The translations under genes were made by a program, and so were the position numbers. A DNA stretch of 64,000 nt from Candidatus Nitrosacidococcus sp. I8. Lineage in GTDB: Bacteria > Pseudomonadota > Gammaproteobacteria > Nitrosococcales > Nitrosococcaceae. This document shows, piece by piece, positions 1 to 7,791 of the stretch. The stretch is taken from the NCBI RefSeq assembly GCF_945836005.1, contig NZ_OX241534.1:1722275-1786274 (forward strand), in the 5' to 3' direction. Numbering within the stretch: position 1 is the first letter of the stretch; each line of letters starts with the position of its first letter. Under the pieces are notes generated by a model. It had not been told where the DNA came from. It did no database searches and saw nothing but the letters and a program-made list of their open reading frames with translations.

Positions 1-981
1 TCCCGCTTGTTTAAATGCGTCAGCAGCTTTTTTCCATTCTTTAGCTGCAAACCAAGATTCGGCAAGTCGCTCTAAATTTTTATCACTGGCTTCAATCGTG
101 CTGTTTGTAAATCCTGTTTGCAAAACTATTCCCGCTTTATAAGGCATATCGAGATAGCGATAAAAATCAGATAATCGGACTAAATCTGCTTCTTTAGTAG
201 TATCAATATGGGTTATTAATCCTTGTACTGCCAGTGTACGCTGTTTTTGATTCAATTCTGAATACACCGCTGTTAATTGCTGCCAGTATTCCTTCTTTTC
301 TGGGAATTTAGTGATTAAAATCTCTAGGATTTTAGTAGATTCAGGGTACTGCTTTAACTCTAACCGGGCGGCCAGGTTAAGCTGGTACCAATATTCTTTA
401 GGATCTTCGCTATGATTAATTGCAATGGTAATATGGGAAATTGTTTTGGTATATTTCTTTAGATGATAGTAAGCATTAGCTGCAAGTACATGGGCATCAG
501 TACTAGATTCCCCAATGGCTTCGTCTTTAAGCCAATCCTCTAAAAATATGACTGCTTCAGTATATCGCTCAGTAATAATATAGAGCTGACCAAGGGCATA
601 GTGCACGCTATTGTTTGCTTGATCAGGTAAAATTTTTAAATTTAAACTATTTTTGAACGTTTCAATAGCTTTGGGATAATTCTCTAAAGAAGAATAAGTA
701 TAGCCTAGCGTTTGTAATACCATTGCTTGTTCATAGCTTTTTTGTTGCCCTATTCCTTGAACTACTTGAAATAAATTCTTAAGGTTTTTAAGTGCAGTAC
801 TATACTCTTTTTTGTTTAATAGCTCATGAATTGAACTTAGAGATTCATAAGTACGAGGGCTTAATGCATATTTGGCTGCTGCAATTGCGGAATTAGATAA
901 GGTACTCAAAAATAGTGAATACCCTAATAATAGGATAAATTTTTTACTTAAAGAAATCTCTAAATACCTACTTATATTCAT
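1..981 (-). CDS. TPR-repeat exported protein of the TonB2 operon (C-terminus outside window)
   Basis: This reading frame is open from an ATG at 981 down to base 1, giving 327 codons without a stop, so the end of the protein lies outside the window. The N-terminus (about residues 1-35) has a lysine followed by a hydrophobic stretch ending in a small-residue segment, as in a signal peptide. The rest is a chain of helix pairs with TPR-like spacing, for example segments around YSSLENYPKAIETF, ALGQLYIITERYTEAVIF and WFAAKEWKKAADAFKQ. It lies downstream of tonB in the same direction, the usual place of the TPR partner in TonB2-type operons. Its role there is probably assembly or scaffolding in the periplasm; this is inferred from context. 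Confidence 0.8.
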   Translation of the reverse strand, partial: MNISRYLEISLSKKFILLLGYSLFLSTLSNSAIAAAKYALSPRTYESLSSIHELLNKKEYSTALKNLKNLFQVVQGIGQQKSYEQAMVLQTLGYTYSSLENYPKAIETFKNSLNLKILPDQANNSVHYALGQLYIITERYTEAVIFLEDWLKDEAIGESSTDAHVLAANAYYHLKKYTKTISHITIAINHSEDPKEYWYQLNLAARLELKQYPESTKILEILITKFPEKKEYWQQLTAVYSELNQKQRTLAVQGLITHIDTTKEADLVRLSDFYRYLDMPYKAGIVLQTGFTNSTIEASDKNLERLAESWFAAKEWKKAADAFKQAG

Positions 982-1001
982 AGATTGTAAGTCCAAACTT
1001 T

Positions 1002-1658
1002 TTATTGTGCTAAAGTGAAATCAATAGTTTGAGTTACACGTTGCTCGGAGACATCCTCTCCTTGTCTTTTAAATTTCCAACGTTTAATTGCCTGTAGTGC
1101 CGCTTGATCAAATACGCCAGGTGGGTGGGCTTCAATGATTTTTGGATCATGGACTAATCCATCTTTATCTACTGTAAATACAATAGTTACAGCACCTTCT
1201 ATTCCTTTGCGAGCCGCATTATAAGGGTATTCAGGGGGTATTCGTGCAATAGGGAATAAATCCCCATCTCCCACTATATCAGTTCCGGTGCCTAAGCTAC
1301 TACCTAAGGTATCTTCAAAATTCCCTAAATACGGCTCCATTTTACTTGCGAGTAAAGGAAGCTCAACACTAAGTGTAATACTAGGTAATGACGAGGGAGA
1401 TTTAGGTGTTGTGATTTGTTTCTGTAACGTAGCTATAGGTGGTGGATTTTTAGGAGTCAATGGCTTTTTAGGGAGCTCACGTTGTTTAGGGTGAGGAGGT
1501 TTTGGCTTTTCTCTTGGGGTTAAATGAGTAAAGTCGGTCAAGCGAATAGGATCTACCTTTTTAAGTTTTTCATGCTGTTCTTCTACCATAAAAGACATGA
1601 GCAAAAATAACCCAAGATTAATTAACCCAGCCGCAATAAAGGCAGTAGTATATTTCAT
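1002..1658 (-). CDS. tonB: TonB-family energy transducer (TonB2 type)
   Basis: A short TonB protein of 218 residues that transmits proton-motive force from ExbB/ExbD to outer-membrane receptors. One N-terminal membrane anchor (about residues 5-24) is followed by a Pro/Lys-rich periplasm-spanning stretch (about 47-75) and a C-terminal TonB domain (about 135-218). That domain carries the typical YPYNAARKGIEGAVTIVF and AALQAIKRWKFK segments. The short length matches TonB2 rather than the longer E. coli TonB. The ATG overlaps the exbD stop by one base, so translation is probably coupled. Confidence 0.92.
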   Translation of the reverse strand: MKYTTAFIAAGLINLGLFLLMSFMVEEQHEKLKKVDPIRLTDFTHLTPREKPKPPHPKQRELPKKPLTPKNPPPIATLQKQITTPKSPSSLPSITLSVELPLLASKMEPYLGNFEDTLGSSLGTGTDIVGDGDLFPIARIPPEYPYNAARKGIEGAVTIVFTVDKDGLVHDPKIIEAHPPGVFDQAALQAIKRWKFKRQGEDVSEQRVTQTIDFTLAQ

Positions 1659-2065
1659 TATTTTTGATTTGCAGCAATAGATATATCACTAATGCCCGCT
1701 AGTCGTACTTGGTCCATAACTTCAATGACTACCCCAGTTTTTGCACTTTTATCCGCAACAATGACTACTGAATTAATCTGCTTTTCTCCTTGTCCATGTT
1801 CAATAAAAGTACGTACCGAACGAATATCAATCTGTTTTTGATTTAACCAAATTTCATTATTATTACTTATAGTAATTGTGATATGTTCTTGTTCTTTACT
1901 AATGACCGTTTTTGCTGAGGGGCGACTGACTTCAACCCCAGATTCTTTAGTAAAAGAGGTAGTTGCAATAAAGAAAATAAGTAAAATAAATACCATATCA
2001 ATCATAGGAGTAAGATTGATATTGACTGCTGAATTACCCTGCCGATGACTATGTCGTGGTCTCAT
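1658..2065 (-). CDS. exbD: Biopolymer transport protein ExbD
   Basis: ExbD forms the proton channel of the TonB motor with ExbB. The 135-residue protein has a short cytoplasmic N-terminus, one membrane helix (about residues 22-41) starting with the NLTPMIDMVFILLIFF signature, whose Asp is the family's proton-carrying residue, and a periplasmic domain to the end. It sits between exbB and tonB with almost no spacing. The length is normal for the family. Confidence 0.93.
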   Translation of the reverse strand: MRPRHSHRQGNSAVNINLTPMIDMVFILLIFFIATTSFTKESGVEVSRPSAKTVISKEQEHITITISNNNEIWLNQKQIDIRSVRTFIEHGQGEKQINSVVIVADKSAKTGVVIEVMDQVRLAGISDISIAANQK

Positions 2066-2075
2066 ATGATTTTCC

Positions 2076-2594
2076 TTATCTTAGTAAATCCATAGTCTGT
2101 TCAATGGTGCGATCTACTCGATGTTCTAAATCAGCACTAAAGTATACGCCGGAAAGAGAGGTAACTAATCCTGCTAGGGTCGTAATTAAAGCAGTAGAAA
2201 TTCCCCCTGCAAACCCACGAGTATTGCCCGTACCAGAAACTGTCATTACATCGAACACTTCAATCATTCCAATTACTGTACCTAGTAGACCTAACATGGG
2301 TAATACCGCAGTTAAGCTTTTAATTAAAAGTAAAAATTGCTTTAGATGGTTGGTAATATCTGCAATCATTCCTTCTCTAATTTTTTGTGCATGCCAAGAA
2401 CGGTGTTTAGGCAGCTGTTCCCATAAACTAACTAGTTGCTGCAGTCTAGCAGGATGAAGAATAAACAAAAAATAATAGCGTTCAATAATTAGCATCCACA
2501 TAAAAAAGGAGGTAACTAAAATAAGCCATAGTACACTTCCTCCTTGCGCTAAAAATGAATTGATTTTAAACAATCCATCAGAGAACATTCCCAT
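2076..2594 (-). CDS. exbB: Small ExbB/MotA/TolQ-family proton channel protein
   Basis: A 172-residue ExbB2-like protein, the pentameric channel partner of ExbD. It has three predicted membrane segments: near the N-terminus (SVLWLILVTSFFMWMLII) and two around LTAVLPMLGLLGTVIGMIEV and ISTALITTLAGLVTSLSG, which carry the family's conserved glycine-rich helices. I place the start at ATG 2594 because a clear AGGAGA precedes it. The longer reading frame up to 2660 only adds residues unlike the family. The start overlaps the 3' end of the upstream gene by 17 bases, suggesting translational coupling. Confidence 0.9.
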   Translation of the reverse strand: MGMFSDGLFKINSFLAQGGSVLWLILVTSFFMWMLIIERYYFLFILHPARLQQLVSLWEQLPKHRSWHAQKIREGMIADITNHLKQFLLLIKSLTAVLPMLGLLGTVIGMIEVFDVMTVSGTGNTRGFAGGISTALITTLAGLVTSLSGVYFSADLEHRVDRTIEQTMDLLR

Positions 2595-4005
2595 GTTTGC
2601 TCTCCTGAAATCTATGTTGCTTTTCTGCCATCCAAGCAACAATAGCAGAACTTTCTTCATCTAAAATTTGAATAATTCGATTACTTTTACTGGCAAGACC
2701 ACTGTGAATAAGTAAAATAGGAATGGCAACAACTAATCCAATCACTGTCGTGACTAATGCTTCTGAAATTCCAGCAGACATCAGTTTAGGATCATTAGTT
2801 CCAAATAAGGTAATTGCTTGGAATGTTTCGATCATACCAGTTACTGTCCCCAGCAATCCAAGTAATGGGGCCACATCTGCTAAAATTGCTAAAGTAGGCA
2901 GTCCTCGTTCTATAGGAGGAATCTCTTTTAAAATAGCTTCATCTAATCTTAAGGTTAAAGTCTCTACATCTTCTTTTTCATTTTTATAAACACCTAAAAT
3001 TCGCCCTAAAGGATTATCTTGATTCGGTGTTTCTGTATGGCGTTGCTGCTCAATTTTTCTGTCAGTGATAGATAAGTAAATAAACCGTTGTAACGCAACT
3101 AAGAGACCGATAATTCCTAGAAATATAGTAATGTAACCAATCCAGCCGCCTTGATCAATTCTTTCCCTTAAATTTGGATTTTGTACTAATAAAGAGAGTA
3201 ATGTACCTCGACTTGGATCCACTGCTATAGGCAGTGCTTCATCTCCAGCGGCTTTTGCAAAATCTACAGCAATTCCTAGAAAACGAGCAGCAGGCTGGCG
3301 ACTAAGCTCTGCTAAACTAGAAACAGGCTCAGGAAGATAGCGTAAATATTTACCCTCAGAAACTGCGGTGAAAGTACCTACTCGGGTTACTTGTTTGTTT
3401 ATAATTTCCCCACCTACAGTAATCACCGGTGCCTGAAAAGTAACTACTTTCCCACTTTCTGTCATTTGCTCTTGTAGACTTAACCAAAGCTGACGTAGAT
3501 TATTAATGGTAGGAAGTTTATCTTTTTCTGCAATCACAGTAAGTGGAGCAGATCGATCTGGAAATTGTGCAGAAACTAAGGACTCATTTAGAATAGGTAG
3601 AAAATTTTGTGCTACTTTTTGTGCGGTTTCAAATAGCTCTTTTAGAGAACTAGAGCGTTCTCTGAGCTCAGCTTCATTTTCTGCTAGTATCTCTTCATTC
3701 TTTTTGAAAATCTCTCTTAATTCTTGCTCTCTTTGATCGGCAGCTACTAGATCAGATTTTGCTTTTTCTAATAATTCTTTCTGCTGGTTTCGATCAGATA
3801 GAAAATGCGACTCCCGTTCTGCATTAAGTTTTTTTTCTTGAATACCTTCCTGTCGTACCTGATTTAGGAGCTGATCTAAAGTCTTAGGAGTTTCCCCCCA
3901 AGAATTGATAGGCACAAGAAGAAATACTCCACTTAGAATAGAAAAAAATACTTTTATAAGCGAAGATTGGCTTGAATTTCTCATCACTTTTTTAAAATTA
4001 GCCAT
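2578..4005 (-). CDS. Large TtpC-like MotA/TolQ/ExbB protein with periplasmic coiled-coil domain
   Basis: A 475-residue protein. It has a signal-like N-terminus (about 16-37), a long coiled coil (about 45-130), a beta-rich periplasmic segment (about 150-260) and a C-terminal ExbB domain with membrane helices near 287-309, 371-395 and 411-435, including the LLGLLGTVTGMIETF signature. This arrangement matches TtpC of Vibrio TonB2 systems, a component required in addition to ExbB2/ExbD2. The start ATG at 4005 lies inside the last codons of the DUF3450 gene; a longer frame upstream lies entirely inside that gene and is unlikely to be used. Confidence 0.88.
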   Translation of the reverse strand: MANFKKVMRNSSQSSLIKVFFSILSGVFLLVPINSWGETPKTLDQLLNQVRQEGIQEKKLNAERESHFLSDRNQQKELLEKAKSDLVAADQREQELREIFKKNEEILAENEAELRERSSSLKELFETAQKVAQNFLPILNESLVSAQFPDRSAPLTVIAEKDKLPTINNLRQLWLSLQEQMTESGKVVTFQAPVITVGGEIINKQVTRVGTFTAVSEGKYLRYLPEPVSSLAELSRQPAARFLGIAVDFAKAAGDEALPIAVDPSRGTLLSLLVQNPNLRERIDQGGWIGYITIFLGIIGLLVALQRFIYLSITDRKIEQQRHTETPNQDNPLGRILGVYKNEKEDVETLTLRLDEAILKEIPPIERGLPTLAILADVAPLLGLLGTVTGMIETFQAITLFGTNDPKLMSAGISEALVTTVIGLVVAIPILLIHSGLASKSNRIIQILDEESSAIVAWMAEKQHRFQESKHGNVL

Positions 4006-4765
4006 GGCTGTTATATTTCTTTGGTGCTTGAATGGGAAGTAATAATAAATCCTCTGGTGCTTGTTTTTGTGCAATTAATAGTCCTTTAGTAATTGCTGTA
4101 CAATAAGAGTCAGGGACAGTTGCCCAGCCATGTTTTTGCTGATTCCAACGGCCACAGGTTTTATCATCTAGGGTGTGGAAAAATAAAGCAGTACGACCTA
4201 TACGTAGAAAATCAACAGTGCGGGACTTACCATCACTCATTGCTAAAATACCCCGATATGATTCAATCGTTTGCCCGTACTCTACCTCTACTTGATAGCT
4301 CTCAATAAGACGTCGGTACTTTTCAGAAAGAGAAATATCAGCTCGATTCATAAGGTCTTGAATCTGTTTTACTCTAGTACGACGCTCCTCTAGAAGAAAT
4401 GGAATATCTAAAGAAATGAATTGCTCTAGAGTAGAAACCATACGGAGCATAAGTGGTACAATTTCATGCCGAGTGGTTTCAATATCCTTTAACTCTTCTT
4501 GTAAAGTGGAGAATTCTTCAGCTTGGGAGTGAATTAGCTTTTCTAATTGATGGTTATAAGTATTTAAACTATCAAGTTGGGCGGTAACTTGGCGGTATTC
4601 AGCTAGTAAAGTTTGGGTTTCTTCTGAGAGTGTATTAATTTTTTGTTGAGATTTCTTTGCAGCTTGATTGGTATTTATCTGTGTTTGAATAGTTTCCTCT
4701 AGCGTGCTTTCTGCTTGGCAAATAAAAGAGCTAAAATAAATGAAGAAAAATAAGATATGCTTCAC
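3998..4765 (-). CDS. DUF3450 family periplasmic coiled-coil protein
   Basis: An exported protein of about 255 residues, first gene of the TonB2-type operon. A hydrophobic signal peptide (KHILFFFIYFSSFICQAES) is followed by a coiled coil of roughly 100 residues rich in Gln, Glu and Leu, then a globular C-terminal part. Such DUF3450 proteins are commonly encoded just before ttpC-exbB2-exbD2-tonB2; their biochemical role is unknown. I prefer the GTG start at 4765, which has a GGTGGG motif just upstream and gives a clean signal peptide. A TTG at 4777 is the alternative. Confidence 0.82.
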   Translation of the reverse strand: MKHILFFFIYFSSFICQAESTLEETIQTQINTNQAAKKSQQKINTLSEETQTLLAEYRQVTAQLDSLNTYNHQLEKLIHSQAEEFSTLQEELKDIETTRHEIVPLMLRMVSTLEQFISLDIPFLLEERRTRVKQIQDLMNRADISLSEKYRRLIESYQVEVEYGQTIESYRGILAMSDGKSRTVDFLRIGRTALFFHTLDDKTCGRWNQQKHGWATVPDSYCTAITKGLLIAQKQAPEDLLLLPIQAPKKYNSHG

Positions 4766-4827
4766 TGTTCCCACCAATATTGTTACTTAATAGAACTTTC
4801 TAATTACTTCTACTTTAATGTAAATAA

Positions 4828-4846
4828 AAATAATTATCAATAACAA
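4828..4846 (-). promoter_or_regulatory. Possible Fur box upstream of the TonB2 operon
   Basis: On the minus strand this stretch reads TTGATAATTATTTTTA. It matches about 12 of 14 specified positions of the 7-1-7 Fur consensus TGATAATnATTATCA. It lies about 65-80 bases upstream of the DUF3450 start, where an operator would be expected, and TonB2 systems in Vibrio are iron regulated. The region is very AT-rich, so chance is possible. Confidence 0.3.
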
Positions 4847-4871
4847 TTGATATAGAAATATAGTAATTTTT

Positions 4872-4965
4872 ATGCTCTAACTAAAATAGCTCTACCGATA
4901 TTACTATGCGTAATACCCGTTTTTTGCTATTTAAATAAAAATATAAAACTTGGTAGTTAGGGCAT
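4872..4965. repeat. Imperfect 12-bp inverted repeat enclosing about 70 bases
   Basis: ATGCTCTAACTA at 4872-4883 pairs with TAGTTAGGGCAT at 4954-4965, with one G-T wobble. CTACC and GGTAG inside the arms extend the possible pairing. It lies in the roughly 290-base gap between the rubredoxin stop and the start of the TonB2 operon, apart from which I see only the candidate Fur box. It could be a leader or 3' UTR structure. Confidence 0.35.
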
Positions 4966-5057
4966 ATTAAAGGATAGAGATAATTTTTATTATTAGAGTT
5001 ATTTATTTTAAAATCTAGTGAGAATACTACTGCTCTGATATTAGGGTAAATGGTAAT

Positions 5058-5222
5058 TTATACCTCTACCATTTCAAAATCATCTTTACTAGCTCCACAT
5101 TCTGGACAAACCCAGCTTTCTGGTACATCTTTCCACTTTGTCCCTGCTGGAATACCATCGTCTGGCCAACCCTCTACTTCATCATAAATAAAGCCACAAA
5201 TAATGCAAATATATCGTTTCAT
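5058..5222 (-). CDS. Rubredoxin
   Basis: A 54-residue protein starting at ATG 5222 and ending with TAA at 5058-5060. It has the complete rubredoxin iron site: Cys6-x-x-Cys9-Gly near the N-terminus and Cys39-Pro-x-Cys42-Gly near the C-terminus, plus the conserved Tyr, Trp and Pro core residues ([13 protein letters not shown]). Rubredoxins carry single electrons through one Fe(Cys)4 centre in the cytoplasm. It is divergent from thiE, with hemL further downstream, an arrangement I recall from other gammaproteobacteria. The redox partner is not evident here. Confidence 0.95.
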   Translation of the reverse strand: MKRYICIICGFIYDEVEGWPDDGIPAGTKWKDVPESWVCPECGASKDDFEMVEV

Positions 5223-5318
5223 TTTTTATCCTTTGTTATAGTAAAAAATCTAATTTTATATCTATTTCTATAGAGCAAAACCTTATTAGGATTATACTAA
5301 AATTCGTAGTATTTGTTT

Positions 5319-5945
5319 ATGACACATTTAATTTATGGTCTTTATGCAATTGTAGATACGGGAGTAGTCTCTCCCAATCATTTTCACAATGCAGCATCTG
5401 AAGCATTATTAGGAGGTGCCAACTTAATTCAATATCGGGATAAGAATCAGAGTCCTAAACAACGCTATGAGCAAGCTACAGATTTACGCCAACTATGCAG
5501 TCAACATAATGTGCCATTAATTATTAACGATGATATTGAGCTCGCTGCCCAAGTTAAAGCAGATGGTGTTCACTTAGGAAAAAATGATGGTTCTCTTTTA
5601 GCTGCTAGGCAAGCTTTAGGAGAAAAAGCAATTATTGGAATTTCATGCTATAACGAACTATCCAGAGCAATTGCTGCTTGGGAAGCAGGGGCTAGTTATA
5701 TTGCTTTAGGTCGTTTCTTTCCCTCAATTACCAAGCCTAAACCTATTTTTGTTTCACTAGAACTATTAAAGGAAGTCCGGGAGAAGATACCTCTACCCAT
5801 TGTTGCGATTGGAGGAATTACACCACAAAACGCCCTGCCAATTATTCAAGGAGGAGCTGATGCAATCGCCGTTATTGGTGGAATTTTTCGCCATCAAAAC
5901 ATCCGCCACCAAGCCATGGCTTATAAAAAATTATTTCCAAGCTGA
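5319..5945 (+). CDS. thiE: Thiamine phosphate synthase ThiE
   Basis: ThiE joins the thiazole and pyrimidine moieties to make thiamine phosphate. The 208-residue TIM-barrel protein shows the expected signatures: IQYRDKNQS for pyrimidine diphosphate binding, IINDDIELAAQVKADGVHLGKND, the IIGISCY segment, and a C-terminal phosphate site in PIVAIGGITPQNA and ADAIAVIGGIF. I use ATG 5319 rather than the in-frame TTG two codons upstream. No TPP riboswitch signature (CTGAGA) is seen in the short upstream region. Confidence 0.95.
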   Translation: MTHLIYGLYAIVDTGVVSPNHFHNAASEALLGGANLIQYRDKNQSPKQRYEQATDLRQLCSQHNVPLIINDDIELAAQVKADGVHLGKNDGSLLAARQALGEKAIIGISCYNELSRAIAAWEAGASYIALGRFFPSITKPKPIFVSLELLKEVREKIPLPIVAIGGITPQNALPIIQGGADAIAVIGGIFRHQNIRHQAMAYKKLFPS

Positions 5946-6049
5946 GTATAATTTTTTTATAGATTTTATAATAGTAAAGTTCTATTTTCACGTTCAATAT
6001 GAAAGTAATTTTATCTAAAATAAAAAGTTGATATTTAGTTAATTTCTAT

Positions 6050-7744
6050 ATGTTTTCAACCAATACTACCTACTCTATATTCTATAGAGTATTTATAGTA
6101 GCTGTTTTTTATGCTCTGGGACAAAGTAGTTTTGCCCAAAATCAGGAAACATTGCTCTATCCTCAGATTAGTGAAATTCAACCTAGCCCTGTTATTGGCT
6201 CTTTGGAACGGCAATGGATAAGAGTTATAGGCAATCATTTTACTTCTAAATCTACAGTAACGCTCCATCTCGGCGAAAGAGTTTTTCCTATTCCTCCAGA
6301 GCGCGTAAAATTTATCAGTAGTACTGAATTAGCAATTTATATTAATGTTTCTACAAAACCCTCTCTATGGAAGATACAGGTTCACAATAAAAGCAAAAGT
6401 ACTACACCTTTTAATTTTAGCGTAGTAGATCTTGATCCTAAATCTGAGTTAAAACAACAAGGAGAAAAACTAGAAAGTGAACAAATACCAAATAATATAA
6501 GCATTTCTAAACAAAATAATGTTAAAGAATCAGAAAAAGGAAAAGAAATAGCATTATTAAATGAGAGGGAGAGAGGAATCCGTGAAGAAATGGATCAGGC
6601 AAAAGCAGCAATTTGGGAATTAAAAAAAGAAGTAGAAAAAGCTGCTACTGAAAAAGCGATCACGGAACAAGAAGCAGAAAAAAAATCACAACTGGCAAGT
6701 GCTGCTAAAGTACAAGTAGAGACTCTCCATGATATAGAAGACGGGATTCCAATTGACAGCAGCACTAAATCAAAAATTGAGGAATTAGCAGAGAAAGCTA
6801 AAACCTTTGCACAAGCTGCTATTGAAAGTAAAAGTAGACTCACTATTGCACAAACAAAAGAAGAATCCGCTAAGGAAAGGGTCGCAGAAAGTGAAGCTAA
6901 AATAGAAAAGTTAAGTGCAGCACTTACCCAATTGAAAAAACTAAAAGCTGATCAGCTTACTTGGATCGAAAAACTAATCAGCACTCTATGGATTATTGCT
7001 ATTAGTTTTATTGTCTGGCTGGTTAAGAAAATTATTGTAAAAAGATTTGAAAATCCAGAAATAGAGGAAGAAGAAATACAAGAGGGTAGTTCCCGGCTGA
7101 GAACCCTTGCGTTATTTCTAAATTGGTTTGGTACACTTCTTATTATTATAGTAGCACTTTATCTAATCTTGGATACATTTGGGATTAACATGGCTCCTAT
7201 TTTAGCTAGCTTAGGGTTTTTAGCTTTAGCTTTGAGTCTCGGAGGTCAACACTTAGTAAGAGATATTCTCCATGGTACGATTATCCTAATTGAGGGACAG
7301 TACAACATTAACGATGTAATTAGAGTAGAGGGAATTATTGCCAATGGATTTGCTGGGCGTGTAGAGAATATCAATTTACGCCGTACTCAATTAAGAGATA
7401 TGCGGGGTAATGCTATTTATATTCCTAATGGTGATATTCGAACAGTCACAAATTTTACCAAAAATTATGGAAAAATGGTGGTTGATATCGGAGTGCCATT
7501 TAAAGAAAATACTGATCGGGTCATGGAAATCATGGAAGAGGTCATGAAGGAGATGCGCCAAGGACCCAAGTACGAAAAATTAGTCAAAAATTTTGAAATG
7601 TTTGGCATTGAAAGCTTAAAGAAAGAAGAAATTACTATTCGTTGTCGCTTTAAAACAGTAGCAGGTAAACAATGGCTTGTTGCTCGGGAATATCGGCGAA
7701 GATTGAAAAATAGATTTGATAAATTTGGCATAGAAATTTCTTAA
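6050..7744 (+). CDS. MscS-family channel with N-terminal IPT/TIG domain and long coiled coil
   Basis: A 564-residue membrane protein. A signal peptide (about 1-29) precedes an Ig-like IPT/TIG domain (about 36-126: ISEIQPSPVIGSLERQWIRV ... TVTLHLGERVFPI). Then comes a charged coiled coil (about 155-300) and the MscS core: membrane helices near 307-328 and 353-375, a glycine/alanine-rich pore helix (about 383-400) and the cytoplasmic beta domain from about 410 (GQYNINDVIRVEGI, GRVENINLRRTQLRD). The MscS core gates in response to membrane tension or transports small solutes. A TIG domain in front of MscS is unusual; the coiled coil may connect it to the envelope. Function beyond channel activity is unknown. 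Confidence 0.85.
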   Translation: MFSTNTTYSIFYRVFIVAVFYALGQSSFAQNQETLLYPQISEIQPSPVIGSLERQWIRVIGNHFTSKSTVTLHLGERVFPIPPERVKFISSTELAIYINVSTKPSLWKIQVHNKSKSTTPFNFSVVDLDPKSELKQQGEKLESEQIPNNISISKQNNVKESEKGKEIALLNERERGIREEMDQAKAAIWELKKEVEKAATEKAITEQEAEKKSQLASAAKVQVETLHDIEDGIPIDSSTKSKIEELAEKAKTFAQAAIESKSRLTIAQTKEESAKERVAESEAKIEKLSAALTQLKKLKADQLTWIEKLISTLWIIAISFIVWLVKKIIVKRFENPEIEEEEIQEGSSRLRTLALFLNWFGTLLIIIVALYLILDTFGINMAPILASLGFLALALSLGGQHLVRDILHGTIILIEGQYNINDVIRVEGIIANGFAGRVENINLRRTQLRDMRGNAIYIPNGDIRTVTNFTKNYGKMVVDIGVPFKENTDRVMEIMEEVMKEMRQGPKYEKLVKNFEMFGIESLKKEEITIRCRFKTVAGKQWLVAREYRRRLKNRFDKFGIEIS

Positions 7745-7791
7745 CCTATTAAATATATTATATTTTCAACTATTGAGGCCCTAGATAGACT

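Noticed and set aside
2056-2457. A 133-residue plus-strand frame across exbB
   Set aside because: It is antisense to a conserved exbB sequence and has no family features.
5223-5318. TPP riboswitch before thiE
   Set aside because: The region is under 100 bases and lacks the CTGAGA-type conserved core.
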